Source of the DNA: Cyanobacteria bacterium REEB446
GTDB lineage: Bacteria; Cyanobacteriota; Vampirovibrionia; LMEP-6097
Length of the DNA: 37,172 bases
NCBI GenBank assembly: GCA_018970325.1
Contig: JAGWWP010000023.1
Span: forward strand, 1 to 37,172
Direction: 5' to 3'
Shown one piece after another: positions 24,741-32,098 of the stretch. The translations under genes and the position numbers were made by a program. The notes below the pieces were generated by a model. That model was given only the letters and a program-made list of their open reading frames with translations, was not told where the DNA came from and searched no databases. Position 1 is the first letter of the stretch; each line of letters begins with the position of its first letter.

Positions 24741-25784
24741 ATTAAGGATTTAAAGAAAAATATTATTAGATTACTAGTATCCGCTTTATTATTAGTGATT
24801 TTTTTGCAGGTATTTAAATTTAATCCTAAAAGCTTTATAGATAAGATTTTGCAGCTCGATTTAAGGTTCTTTGCTTTAGCATCTTTTTTTAGCGTGCTTA
24901 CGATTGTGACTAATACTTACCGTTGGTGGATCATAACTAAAGGTTTTAATTATAAAATTTCTTATTGGACTGGTTTACTTTGGTATTTTGAAGGCATGTT
25001 TGCGAATAATTTTTTCCCTAGTAATGTAGGCGGAGATGCTTTAAGAGCCTTTTACTTAGGCACTTTAAAACACGCTGCTGATAAGCAGGATAGTGAAAAC
25101 GCAGAAATTAAAGATTCACGGCAGGCCGATGAAGGGATTGCGAAATCTAAGCACTATCATGACTGGCTTTCAGCAGGCTTGACGGTAATTCTAGAAAGAT
25201 TATTCGGCTTTACTATGATGTTTTTCTTTTTCCCGCTTTCTTTGATTTTCATCTATTCACAAAATTTATCTCATACTATGCCAGAGAGACTTATTCAGGC
25301 TTTATTTATTTTATCTATAGTGCCTTTCTTTGCATTTTTCGGTTACAAGATATGGATTAAAATCCCTATTCCTCTTGCGATATTTCAGAAAATTAAAATC
25401 GCAGTAAGTGAGTTTATTGTGCATAAGCGTTCTGTTTGGACAGTCTTGTTATGGACTTTTATTACGCATGTTTTTTTAATGGCGGTAAATGTTTTTTCAG
25501 CATTAGCTTTGGGTGTAACGCAGATACCTTTTTGGTACTGGTTTTTAGTGGTGCCGCTCGCTACGCTCGCTAGCTATGTCATCCCTGCGGTAAAAGGGCT
25601 TGGTGCACGTGAAGCTACTTACGTGTTTTTATTGAGTATTATTGGAGTTAGCTTTGATCACAGCTTCGCTATTGCGGTTACTGTATTTTTAGCGACTTTG
25701 GTTTCCTCTGTTCCTGGTATTAGCTTAGTGCGGAAAGGTAGGGAGATATTTAGTATTTTTAAGAATCCGCTGAAAAATGCTTAA
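24741..25784 (+). CDS. Flippase-like membrane protein (LPG synthase TM region / UPF0104)
   Basis: An integral membrane protein of the AglD2/UPF0104 family, related to the membrane part of lysylphosphatidylglycerol synthase and to putative lipid flippases. Family marks: FFPSNVGGDALRAFYL near the first third, then LERLFGF, and VIPAVKGLGAREATYVFLL near the C-terminus. It has about seven to eight hydrophobic segments. Start problem: the first standard start is GTG at 24795, inside the first membrane helix, but the frame is open from 24738 and an ATT at 24741 has AAAGAGG 7 nt upstream and gives KDLKKNIIRLLVSALLLVIF, a typical N-terminus. A loop carries an element remnant (SENAEIKDS). Confidence 0.82.
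   Translation: MKDLKKNIIRLLVSALLLVIFLQVFKFNPKSFIDKILQLDLRFFALASFFSVLTIVTNTYRWWIITKGFNYKISYWTGLLWYFEGMFANNFFPSNVGGDALRAFYLGTLKHAADKQDSENAEIKDSRQADEGIAKSKHYHDWLSAGLTVILERLFGFTMMFFFFPLSLIFIYSQNLSHTMPERLIQALFILSIVPFFAFFGYKIWIKIPIPLAIFQKIKIAVSEFIVHKRSVWTVLLWTFITHVFLMAVNVFSALALGVTQIPFWYWFLVVPLATLASYVIPAVKGLGAREATYVFLLSIIGVSFDHSFAIAVTVFLATLVSSVPGISLVRKGREIFSIFKNPLKNA
25095..25120 (+). repeat. Palindromic element remnant inside the flippase gene
   Basis: GAAAACGCAGAAATTAAAGA matches the CGAAAACGCAGAA block of the full elements and is read as ENAEIKD, the same frame as the ENAE peptide in ubiX and the ABC ATPase. It lies in a hydrophilic loop between two membrane segments. Confidence 0.6.
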
Positions 25785-25797
25785 AGTAGCATTTTTC
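25772..25797 (+). terminator. Terminator hairpin at the end of the flippase gene
   Basis: GAAAAATGCT and AGCATTTTTC form a perfect 10-bp stem around a 6-base loop that includes the stop codon. The T-run is in the 3' arm of the stem. It separates this gene from gltA. Confidence 0.6.
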
Positions 25798-25855
25798 GAC
25801 AATAATACTAACTGAAGACTAGCCATATTGAGAACTTTTTGGGAAAATTAAAAAC

Positions 25856-27190
25856 ATGACGACAGACTTAGAAATTAAGGAAATTAATAATAACAAAGGT
25901 TCTACAGAAAAGGCGAGATTAGAATATAACGGAACAGTCGTGGAACTGCCTGTAGTAGAGGGGACCGAGCAAGAGAAGGCTGTCGACATTTCCAATTTAA
26001 GGGCCGACACGGGTTTAATTACTTTGGATAATGGTTATATGAATACAGGCTCATGCCAAAGCGATATTACCTTTATTGATGGTGAGAAAGGTATTTTGCG
26101 TTACAGGGGTATTGATATTGAGGCTTTAGCGGAAAGATCGACGTTCGTGGAAGTTTGTTATTTACTTATTTATGGTGAACTTCCGACTAAAGAGCAGATG
26201 GATGATTTTTCTGAAGGATTAACGAGGCATTCTTTATTACATGAAGATATGATTCATTTTTTTGCTGGTTATCCTAGTACAGCTCACCCGATGGCGATTT
26301 TGTCATCTATGACTTGTTCATTAGCGGCTTATTATAATGATGCAAGCAGTTCTCCAACTGAAGCACAGATTAATTTAGATGTAATTAGAATTTTATCTAA
26401 ATTAAGGACTATAGCTTCTTTTTCATATAAAAAATCTATAGGTCAGCCATTAATTTATCCTAATAATAAGCTTACTTATTGCGCAAATATAATGAATATG
26501 ATGTTCGCAGTGCCTTCTGAAGAATATTATATTGACGATGAAATCGTTAAAGTAATGAATCAGCTGTTAATCCTTCATGCTGATCATGAGCAGAACTGTA
26601 GTACATCTACTGTCCGCATGGTTCAGAGTAGTGGTGCAAGTATATATGCTTGTATGTCGGCTGGTATCAGTGCTTTATGGGGTCCTCTGCACGGCGGTGC
26701 TAACCAAGCTGTGTTAGAGATGCTTCAACAGATTCACGACAGTGGCGAAAATTATAAGTCTTTTTTGACTAAGGTTAAAGATAAGAAATCATCAATTAAA
26801 TTAATGGGCTTTGGGCACAGAGTATATAAGAATTTTGATCCGAGAGCGAAGATTTTAAGAAAAGCCTGTGATAGGGTTTTAGATAAATTAGGTATCAGTG
26901 ATCCCCTACTTGAGATAGCGAAAGGATTAGAAGAAGAAGCTTTAAAAGATCCATACTTCGTAGAGCGTAAGCTTTATCCAAATGTGGATTTTTATTCTGG
27001 AATTATTTATAGTGCACTTGGAATTCCAGTAAATATGTTTACTGTAATGTTTGCATTAGGTAGATTACCAGGGTGGTTAGCGCACTGGAAAGAGCAGAAT
27101 GAATTTGATAAGAAAAAAATCTGTAGACCGAGGCAAGTATATACTGGTTATAACGAAAGACTATATGTTCCATTAAGAGATAGAAATTAA
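25856..27190 (+). CDS. gltA: Citrate synthase (hexameric, type II)
   Basis: Condenses acetyl-CoA and oxaloacetate to open the TCA cycle. The 444-aa length and motifs match type II enzymes: ILRYRGIDIEALA, LHADHEQNCSTSTVRM (His, oxaloacetate binding), GPLHGGANQAV (catalytic His), MGFGHRVYKNFDPRAK, and PNVDFYSGIIY (catalytic Asp), ending in RPRQVYTGYNER. The N-terminus (1-45) is longer and more acidic than usual. No Shine-Dalgarno is clear before the ATG. An 11-bp inverted repeat overlaps the 3' end. No other TCA genes are adjacent. Confidence 0.95.
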   Translation: MTTDLEIKEINNNKGSTEKARLEYNGTVVELPVVEGTEQEKAVDISNLRADTGLITLDNGYMNTGSCQSDITFIDGEKGILRYRGIDIEALAERSTFVEVCYLLIYGELPTKEQMDDFSEGLTRHSLLHEDMIHFFAGYPSTAHPMAILSSMTCSLAAYYNDASSSPTEAQINLDVIRILSKLRTIASFSYKKSIGQPLIYPNNKLTYCANIMNMMFAVPSEEYYIDDEIVKVMNQLLILHADHEQNCSTSTVRMVQSSGASIYACMSAGISALWGPLHGGANQAVLEMLQQIHDSGENYKSFLTKVKDKKSSIKLMGFGHRVYKNFDPRAKILRKACDRVLDKLGISDPLLEIAKGLEEEALKDPYFVERKLYPNVDFYSGIIYSALGIPVNMFTVMFALGRLPGWLAHWKEQNEFDKKKICRPRQVYTGYNERLYVPLRDRN

Positions 27191-27220
27191 GCATATTTAC
27201 CTCTTTTAACTATCTCTTAA
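27173..27220. repeat. 11-bp inverted repeat across the gltA stop codon
   Basis: TTAAGAGATAG (27173-27183) and CTATCTCTTAA (27210-27220) are perfect complements with a 26-base loop. There is no T-tract, so it may be a weak terminator or a regulatory structure. Confidence 0.4.
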
Positions 27221-27283
27221 TAATAATCTTATATAAAGAGTTCAGTTAGTTTCAATAATAATTCAAAAAAACGGAGGTAAATT

Positions 27284-27715
27284 ATGGGTGCAATTAACAC
27301 AGCGGCGTATCTAGCATCAATTAGGTCTAAAATGGATGCACAACAACAAGTAGTAGCTCTTTTAGAGAGTGAGCTGCAAAAATCAATATTAGGTGATAGT
27401 TCAACTAAAATAAGTGATCTTACTGGTCTTGGTGGATCGATAGAAGAAATTTATTCAGATGCTGGTTTAATAGATAGTTCTGGAAATGGGGTAGGTCAAG
27501 GTTGGCTTGATGCAATAAATAGTGCCAATGATGGTACTGATGGAAATGGTGGGTTTCCAGCTTCTCAGGCTATTGATCAAGATTTCTTAAGACAGATGTT
27601 GTATCAAGCAAGAGCCTTACTTGGTGAGTTAAGAATCGAAGAGCAAGCTTGGAACGGTGAAGTTAACTCTGAGAAAACATTAAGAAAAGAAGTGAACGAC
27701 TTTGCGAAAGTATAG
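27284..27715 (+). CDS. Hypothetical protein (143 aa) with strong expression signals
   Basis: No family recognised. The gene has a strong ribosome binding site (ACGGAGGT, 6 nt before the ATG) and its own terminator, so it stands alone and is probably well expressed. The protein begins MGAINTAAYLASIRSKMDAQ, with a helical N-terminus (about 5-35), a Gly/Ser/Asp-rich middle (about 40-90) and a helical C-terminus (about 97-140, LRQMLYQARALLGELRIEEQ). There is no signal peptide, Cys or membrane segment. Two helices around a flexible centre is a shape also seen in secreted filament or needle-type proteins, but there is no secretion gene nearby and I do not claim it. Confidence 0.65.
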   Translation: MGAINTAAYLASIRSKMDAQQQVVALLESELQKSILGDSSTKISDLTGLGGSIEEIYSDAGLIDSSGNGVGQGWLDAINSANDGTDGNGGFPASQAIDQDFLRQMLYQARALLGELRIEEQAWNGEVNSEKTLRKEVNDFAKV

Positions 27716-27734
27716 TTAGTTTATTTTTTATGAT

Positions 27735-27761
27735 AACAGGACTGGTATTACCAGTCCTGTT
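27735..27761 (+). terminator. Hairpin terminator after the 143-aa gene
   Basis: AACAGGACTGG (27735-27745), loop TATTA, CCAGTCCTGTT (27751-27761): a perfect 11-bp stem followed by GTGTATTTTA. Distance from the stop is 20 bp. Confidence 0.8.
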
Positions 27762-27884
27762 GTGTATTTTAAATTAGTAATTTGAATTAAGTACTAGTTA
27801 TAGAATTTCCACTCCTTGGTGAGGGAGTGATTTAGATGAAATTTTAAGGTGTTTTAACTTTTTAGTTGTAGTCCGCACCTCCAG

Positions 27885-27923
27885 TACGTATGAGCAGGGA
27901 GAGGGTCTTTCTGCTCATACGTA
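27885..27923. repeat. Perfect 13-bp inverted repeat
   Basis: TACGTATGAGCAG (27885-27897) and CTGCTCATACGTA (27911-27923) are perfect complements with a 13-base loop (GGAGAGGGTCTTT). It lies between the terminator and the tRNA array, with no T-tail. Function unknown; it may be a small-RNA hairpin or a further mobile repeat. Confidence 0.6.
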
Positions 27924-27950
27924 TTTCTCATTGACGAAGAGGTATGAAAC

Positions 27951-28211
27951 TGGTGCTTGGAAGCAGGATTGAACGGACGGGCCTCTTCATTACCAATGAA
28001 ATGCCACTAACGTGGCAATTTGCTACGCAAATGAGTGAATTTTCACCTGTAGAGCACTTCATTGATGAAGAGGGTGAAACTGGTGCTTGGAAGCAGGATT
28101 GAACGGACGGGCCTCTTCATTACCAATGAAATGCCACTAACGTGGCAATTTGCTACGCAAATGAGTGAATTTTCACCTGTAGAGCACTTCATTGATGAAG
28201 AGGTATGAAAC
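27951..28211 (-). repeat. Two tandem copies of a tRNA-Thr 3' half joined to a hairpin chain
   Basis: Copies at 27951-28080 and 28081-28211 (130 and 131 bp) are nearly identical. Read on the minus strand each carries the anticodon arm and acceptor 3' half of tRNA-Thr including CCA, but with a T-arm stem that no longer pairs (GTCCG against CTGCT). Upstream is a chain of four perfect short palindromes. In copy 1 they are CTTCAT-TG-ATGAAG (28057-28070), GTGAA-TT-TTCAC (28035-28046), ATTTGC-TAC-GCAAAT (28018-28032) and TGCCAC-TAAC-GTGGCA (28002-28017). The copies lack the acceptor 5' strand and a D-arm and so cannot be working tRNAs. They lie directly 3' of the intact tRNA gene. Confidence 0.85.
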
Positions 28212-28286
28212 TGGTGCTTGGAAGCAGGATTGAACTGCCGACCTCTTCATTACCAATGAAGTGCTCTACCACTGAGCTATCCAAGC
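28212..28286 (-). tRNA. tRNA-Thr (anticodon GGU)
   Basis: The minus strand folds into a full 75-nt cloverleaf with encoded CCA: acceptor GCTTGGA/TCCAAGC (7 perfect pairs), D-arm GCTC...GAGC, anticodon stem CTTCA/TGAAG around the loop TTGGTAA (anticodon GGT, reading ACY Thr codons), variable loop of 5, T-arm GGCAG-TTCAATC-CTGCT and discriminator A. It is the one intact copy in a cluster of partial copies on both sides. No promoter could be identified. Confidence 0.95.
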
Positions 28287-28300
28287 TGGATTTATTTTCC

Positions 28301-28372
28301 TTAGAGCACTTCAAGAAGTGACTCTTTAGAGATTCGCCTGAAAGGCTCATGGCACTGAGCTATCCAAGCTGG
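28301..28372 (-). repeat. tRNA-Thr 5'-half copy joined to another hairpin chain
   Basis: Upstream of the intact tRNA the acceptor 5' strand and D-arm start are repeated (20 bases, 28353-28372). Between this copy and the intact gene lie further short hairpins: CACTTC-AA-GAAGTG (28307-28320), CTCT-TT-AGAG, GCCT-GAA-AGGC and GCTCA-TGGCAC-TGAGC. The base sequence differs from the chain on the other side, but the style (back-to-back small stems, starting from TAGAGCACTTC) is the same. Confidence 0.7.
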
Positions 28373-28480
28373 GTCAACTGATTCTCTGTAAAGAACCCTG
28401 AAAATTTTAGCATAAAATTATTTTTTATAATAATGGTGATATGCAATTTTATTTTCTGTATTTTCATTGTTTTGTGTCAT

Positions 28481-28525
28481 GGAACTGTTTGCAAATATAC
28501 ACGTTCAAGTCCGAGGAGGAATGAA
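28481..28525 (+). repeat. Decayed left end of a palindromic element
   Basis: GGAACTGTTTGCAAATATAC followed by ACGTTCAAGTCCGAGGAGGA aligns with the first about 45 bases of the ubiX element (GGGACTGCTCGCAAACGTAC, then AAATTCAAGGCTGAGGAGGA). The rest is missing. It lies 50 bp before the peroxiredoxin gene. Confidence 0.6.
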
Positions 28526-28576
28526 TTAAAATACTATCTTGATATTAGTATAATTAAATCAGTAAAGAAAATTATC

Positions 28577-29307
28577 ATGTTAGAGAATAGAGAAGGAAAA
28601 ACAGTACCCAGCGTAAGCTTAAAATTATAGAAGAGGGGAAATGGAAAACTCTTAATTCTGATGAGATTTTTAAAAATAAAACTGTTGTGGTTTTCTCTCT
28701 GCCAGGGGCTTTTACGCCGACTTGCTCCTCTACGCATTTACCGAGATATAACGAACTTGCTCCAGTTTTTAAAGAAAATGGGATCGATGAAATAGTCTGT
28801 CTATCAGTGAATGACACCTTCGTTATGAATGAATGGGCTAAGGATCAAGAGTGTGAAAATATCACTTTGATTCCAGATGGTAATGGTGATTTTTCAGCGG
28901 GGATGGGGCTTTTAGTAGATAAGTCTGCGATTGGTTTTGGGAAGCGTTCATGGCGTTATTCTATGCTAGTGAAAAACTCTATTGTTGAAAAGATGTTCAT
29001 AGAACCTGAAAAAGATGGTGATCCTTTTGAAGTATCTGATGCTGACACGATGTTAAAGTATATTAACCCTTCAGTTAAGCTGCCAGATTTCGCTACTTTA
29101 TTTAGTAAGGTCGGGTGTCCTCACTGCGCTAGAGCGAAGAAACTGCTTGAAGAGAAAGGCGTAATTTATGAAGAGATAGTTTTAACTAACAAGCTGACAC
29201 GCCGCTCTATGACGAATGTTACGAGTGGAACTACTACGCCGCAGATTTATCTTAATGGTAAATATATTGGCACGGCTGATGAGTTAGAGGCTTTTTATAA
29301 GGGATAA
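28577..29307 (+). CDS. Peroxiredoxin-glutaredoxin fusion, frameshifted near the N-terminus
   Basis: A hybrid Prx5-Grx enzyme that reduces peroxides with its own glutaredoxin domain. The long frame holds [18 protein letters not shown] (peroxidatic Cys), the Prx5 domain, then a glutaredoxin domain with CPHCARAK and the [22 protein letters not shown]-binding region. The natural start is the ATG at 28577, giving [16 protein letters not shown], but that frame stops at codon 18. Adding one A to the AAAA at 28621-28624 joins it to [20 protein letters not shown] and restores a 243-aa protein of the family's usual length. Without correction, translation could only begin inside the core (GTG 28687), losing the first strands. 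Either a recent mutation, a sequencing error or slippage. Confidence 0.75.
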
Positions 29308-29314
29308 TAATTTA

Positions 29315-30371
29315 GTGCCCCCAATATTAGAAATTAAAAATCTCAATAAAACTTATAAGTCTGGTTTTAAAGCACTTGATGATATTAATCTTGAAATTCA
29401 AGAGGGTGAAATTTTTGCGATTTTAGGTCCAAATGGCGCAGGGAAGACGACGTTAATAAGTTCTATCTGCGGAATTACTAATCCAAGTTCTGGGACTATT
29501 TCGGTGAAAGGTTTTGATCATACTGAAAATTACCGAGAAGTAAGAAAAATGATTGGTTTAGTGCCTCAAGAATTAACTACAGATATGTTTGAGAAAGTAG
29601 TTGATACCGTTAATTTTTCTAGAGGCTTATTCGGTCTTCAGTCTAATAAACTATATATCGAAAGGATTCTGGAAGACTTATCCTTAAGTGATAAAAAAAA
29701 ATACTCAAATTAAAGCCCTCTCTGGCGGCATGAAGCGTAGAGTGATGATAGCTAAGGCTCTTGCGCATGAGCCTGAAATATTATTCTTAGATGAGCCTAC
29801 AGCAGGGGTAGATGTAAAATTACGAGAATCTATGTGGGAGTCAGTCGCTCAGCTGCGTAAAAATGGGGTTACTATAATTTTAACTACCCACTATATTGAA
29901 GAGGCTGAAAAAATGGCAGATAGAATTGGCATTATAAATAAAGGAAAAATTATTTTAGTTGAAGAAACTAAGACCTTAATGAAGAAGCTCGGTAAAAAAG
30001 AGCTGATATTCAGCTTCGTAGAGAAAATTAATTCTATACCAGAATCTCTGAGACGCTTTAATCTTCGGCGAGATGGTGATAATTTTATTTATTCCTATAA
30101 TGAAAATGCAGAAATTGGAGATTGCGAGCAGTCCAGTGGGCGTGTAGCCGAACGAACAAGTTCAAGGCTGAGGAGGACGAATGACCGCAGTGTACTGTGG
30201 GTACATGAGGATCATGAGGACGACGAAAACGCAGAAATTGGAGTTCCGCTACACGCCCGTAATGGACTGAATAGTTTAATAAAATCTATTAATGATTTAG
30301 GTATTTCTTTTAAAGATCTTGAAACGAAGCAGACTTCTCTAGAGGATATTTTCGTTCAGTTGGTGGAGTAG
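29315..30371 (+). CDS. ABC-2 export system ATP-binding protein, frames joined across an A9 tract
   Basis: Cytoplasmic ATPase of a two-gene ABC exporter with the permease 3 bp downstream. Walker [10 protein letters not shown] lies in the first frame (29315-29713, GTG start); the signature LSGGMKRR, Walker [13 protein letters not shown] and switch His TTHYIEEA lie in a second frame. The frames meet at an A9 run (29693-29701): removing one A gives [13 protein letters not shown], the expected sequence. A tract of this length is typical of transcriptional slippage, so a full protein may still be made. The C-terminal third carries two successive palindromic element insertions (about 55 residues) between YSY and GLNSLIKS, outside the nucleotide-binding core. 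Confidence 0.8.
30106..30268 (+). repeat. Palindromic element copy next to an older element end, inside the ABC ATPase
   Basis: Bases 30102-30135 are the right end of one element (GCAGAAATTGGAGATTGCGA, then GCAGTCC). Directly after it sits a complete second copy with different termini: AGTCCAGTGGGCGTGTAGC on the left and, at the right, GCTACACGCCC (30248-30258) followed by TGGACT. The core ([19 protein letters not shown]) is shared with the ubiX copy in the same frame. So the second copy landed in or beside the remnant of the first. Confidence 0.75.
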
Positions 30372-30374
30372 TAG

Positions 30375-31136
30375 ATGAATTTTCAGGCAATTAAATCAAT
30401 ATATAACTTTGAGATGGCAAGAATGTGGCGTACTATAACACAAAGCCTTGCTTCTCCAGTAATTTCAACTTGTCTTTATTTCATTGTGTTTAGCTCCACA
30501 ATTGGTTCTAAGATTAGCGAAGTCGATGGAGTTTCTTATGCCGCCTATATAGTTCCAGGGCTTATAATGCTTTCAGTTTTAACGCAGAGTATTTCTAATG
30601 CTTCATTTGGAATTTATTTCCCAAGATTTACTGGGACTATATATGAAGTACTTTCTGCGCCTATTTCGTACATTGAAATTCTATTTGGTTATGTAGGTGC
30701 AGCTGCTTCTAAGTCTTTTATTCTAGGAGCTGTAATCTTTATTACCGCAAGATTCTTTGTGGATTTTAATGTAGACTATCCACTTTTAATGATTATGTTT
30801 TTTATTCTTACTTGTATAACTTTTAGCTTGATTGGTTTTATTATCGGTATTCTTGCTGAAAATTTTGAACAATTAGGGATCTTTCCATCATTAGTAATAA
30901 CGCCTTTAACTTTTTTAGGTGGTAGTTTTTATTCGATAAATATGCTGCCAGAGTTTTGGAGAAATATTTCGTTACTTAATCCAGTGCTTTATCTTGTGAA
31001 TGGCTTTAGATGGAGTTTCTATGGTGAATCTGATTTGAATCCAATTATAAGCTGTATTATGATCTCAGTTTTTCTTATTATTAGCTTACTTACGATTCGT
31101 TGGATATTTAAAACTGGTTATAGGCTTAAGGCTTAA
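30375..31136 (+). CDS. ABC-2 type permease
   Basis: A 253-aa membrane protein with six hydrophobic segments, paired with the ATPase just upstream. Recognisable ABC-2 features are AAYIVPGLIMLSVLTQSI after the first helix and, before the last helices, FLGGSFYSINMLPEFWRNIS ... NPVLYLVNGFRW, the conserved motif of the NodJ/DrrB-type permeases. Substrate unknown; such pairs export lipids, glycans or drugs. The gene has no visible frameshift, which suggests that the system is kept despite the break in its ATPase. Confidence 0.88.
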   Translation: MNFQAIKSIYNFEMARMWRTITQSLASPVISTCLYFIVFSSTIGSKISEVDGVSYAAYIVPGLIMLSVLTQSISNASFGIYFPRFTGTIYEVLSAPISYIEILFGYVGAAASKSFILGAVIFITARFFVDFNVDYPLLMIMFFILTCITFSLIGFIIGILAENFEQLGIFPSLVITPLTFLGGSFYSINMLPEFWRNISLLNPVLYLVNGFRWSFYGESDLNPIISCIMISVFLIISLLTIRWIFKTGYRLKA

Positions 31137-31175
31137 GAGGACGATGAAAACGCGGAAAATGGAGTTGTACAGTGG
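31137..31175 (+). repeat. Palindromic element remnant between the permease and purU
   Basis: GAGGACGATGAAAACGCGGA followed by AAATGGAGTTGTACAG corresponds to the GAGGACGACGAAAACGCAGA block and right end of the element in the ABC ATPase. It starts at the permease stop codon and fills the convergent gap. Confidence 0.65.
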
Positions 31176-31181
31176 TCTCTC

Positions 31182-32054
31182 TTAGTCGAAGACTAAGGTT
31201 TTTCCGTCGTGGACTATGATTTTATCTTCCGCATGAGCACGAATCGCTTTTGCTAGAACCTGCTTTTCTATATCTCGGCCTTTTGAAATATAGTCCTCGA
31301 CAGTATCACGGTGATCTATGTTTATAACACCTTGTTCTATAATAGGTCCCATGTCTAAATCTTCAGTTGCATAATGTGCAGTAGCTCCGATGATCTTTAC
31401 ACCTTTGTCATAGGCTTGGTGATAGGGTTTTGCACCCTTGAAAGATGGCAAGAAGCCATGGTGTACATTGATAATTCGATATGGATATGAGTTTATAAAC
31501 TGTGGGGTGAGAATTTGCATGTAACGAGCAAGAGCGATAAAGTCTATCTCAAGCTCTTGCAGCCTTTTTATGATTTGAGCTTCTTGATTGAGTTTGCTGT
31601 CGTAGCTAGCCTTTGTGCTATCGCTAATTTTTTCTATTGGATAATATTCAAAAGGAATATTAAATGCGGTAGCTACATGCTTAAGATCTAGGTGGTTACT
31701 GATAATTACTGGTATCTCGACATTTATCTCGCCATATTGTTTACGTAAAAGCAGGTCATAGAGGCAGTGATCGTATTTAGAAACTAGTACTGCCATTTTC
31801 TTCGTATGGTGTGAAAATTTGAAATTCATTGAAAACCTAGCTGCAATTGAGCTGAAGGCTGAATTTAAATCTTCTATTTTGATATTGAATTTAGTCGCAT
31901 CGACTAAAACTCGCATAAAAAAATGAGCAGTTAACCCAGATGAATACTGCTGTGAGTCTATGATATTCCCATTATTCTCTGAAATAAAGCCACTGACAGC
32001 ATTTACTATGCCTTTTTGATCGAAGCAGTCTATAAGTAGTGTGAATTTATTCAT
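31182..32054 (-). CDS. purU: Formyltetrahydrofolate deformylase
   Basis: PurU hydrolyses 10-formyl-THF to formate and THF, balancing one-carbon pools. The 290-aa protein has an N-terminal ACT domain (about 3-80, LLIDCFDQKGIVNAVSGFIS) and a C-terminal formyltransferase fold with ALARYMQILTP, the catalytic INVHHGFLPSFKGAKPYHQA (Asn and His) and ATAHYATEDLDMGPIIEQ (catalytic Asp). Length and order match the family. It is downstream of ileS on the same strand; the 44 bp between them are filled by a palindromic element remnant, and no Shine-Dalgarno is visible. Confidence 0.95.
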   Translation of the reverse strand: MNKFTLLIDCFDQKGIVNAVSGFISENNGNIIDSQQYSSGLTAHFFMRVLVDATKFNIKIEDLNSAFSSIAARFSMNFKFSHHTKKMAVLVSKYDHCLYDLLLRKQYGEINVEIPVIISNHLDLKHVATAFNIPFEYYPIEKISDSTKASYDSKLNQEAQIIKRLQELEIDFIALARYMQILTPQFINSYPYRIINVHHGFLPSFKGAKPYHQAYDKGVKIIGATAHYATEDLDMGPIIEQGVINIDHRDTVEDYISKGRDIEKQVLAKAIRAHAEDKIIVHDGKTLVFD

Positions 32055-32057
32055 AAG

Positions 32058-32097
32058 GATTATGAGGCGGGCGAAAACGCAGAAATTGAGTAGTCCT
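32058..32097 (+). repeat. Palindromic element remnant between ileS and purU
   Basis: GGATTATGAGGCGGGCGAAA followed by ACGCAGAAATTGAGTAGTCC aligns with GGATCATGAGGACGACGAAA, then ACGCAGAAATTG of the full copies. It occupies almost the whole intergenic space, including the region just before the purU ATG. Confidence 0.7.
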
Positions 32098-32098
32098 A

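Noticed and set aside
25555-25580. GCTCGCTACGCTCGCTAGC in the flippase gene as a mobile repeat
   Set aside because: It is a simple internal near-repeat that encodes conserved membrane residues in frame and does not match the palindromic element family.
27951-28211. CRISPR array (two near-identical units in tandem)
   Set aside because: The units are 130 bp, contain tRNA sequence and have no variable spacers between short constant repeats; no cas genes are nearby.
28433-28630. 65-aa ORF upstream of the peroxiredoxin
   Set aside because: Its last part is the true N-terminus of the frameshifted Prx-Grx gene and its first part runs through a decayed repeat; not an independent gene.
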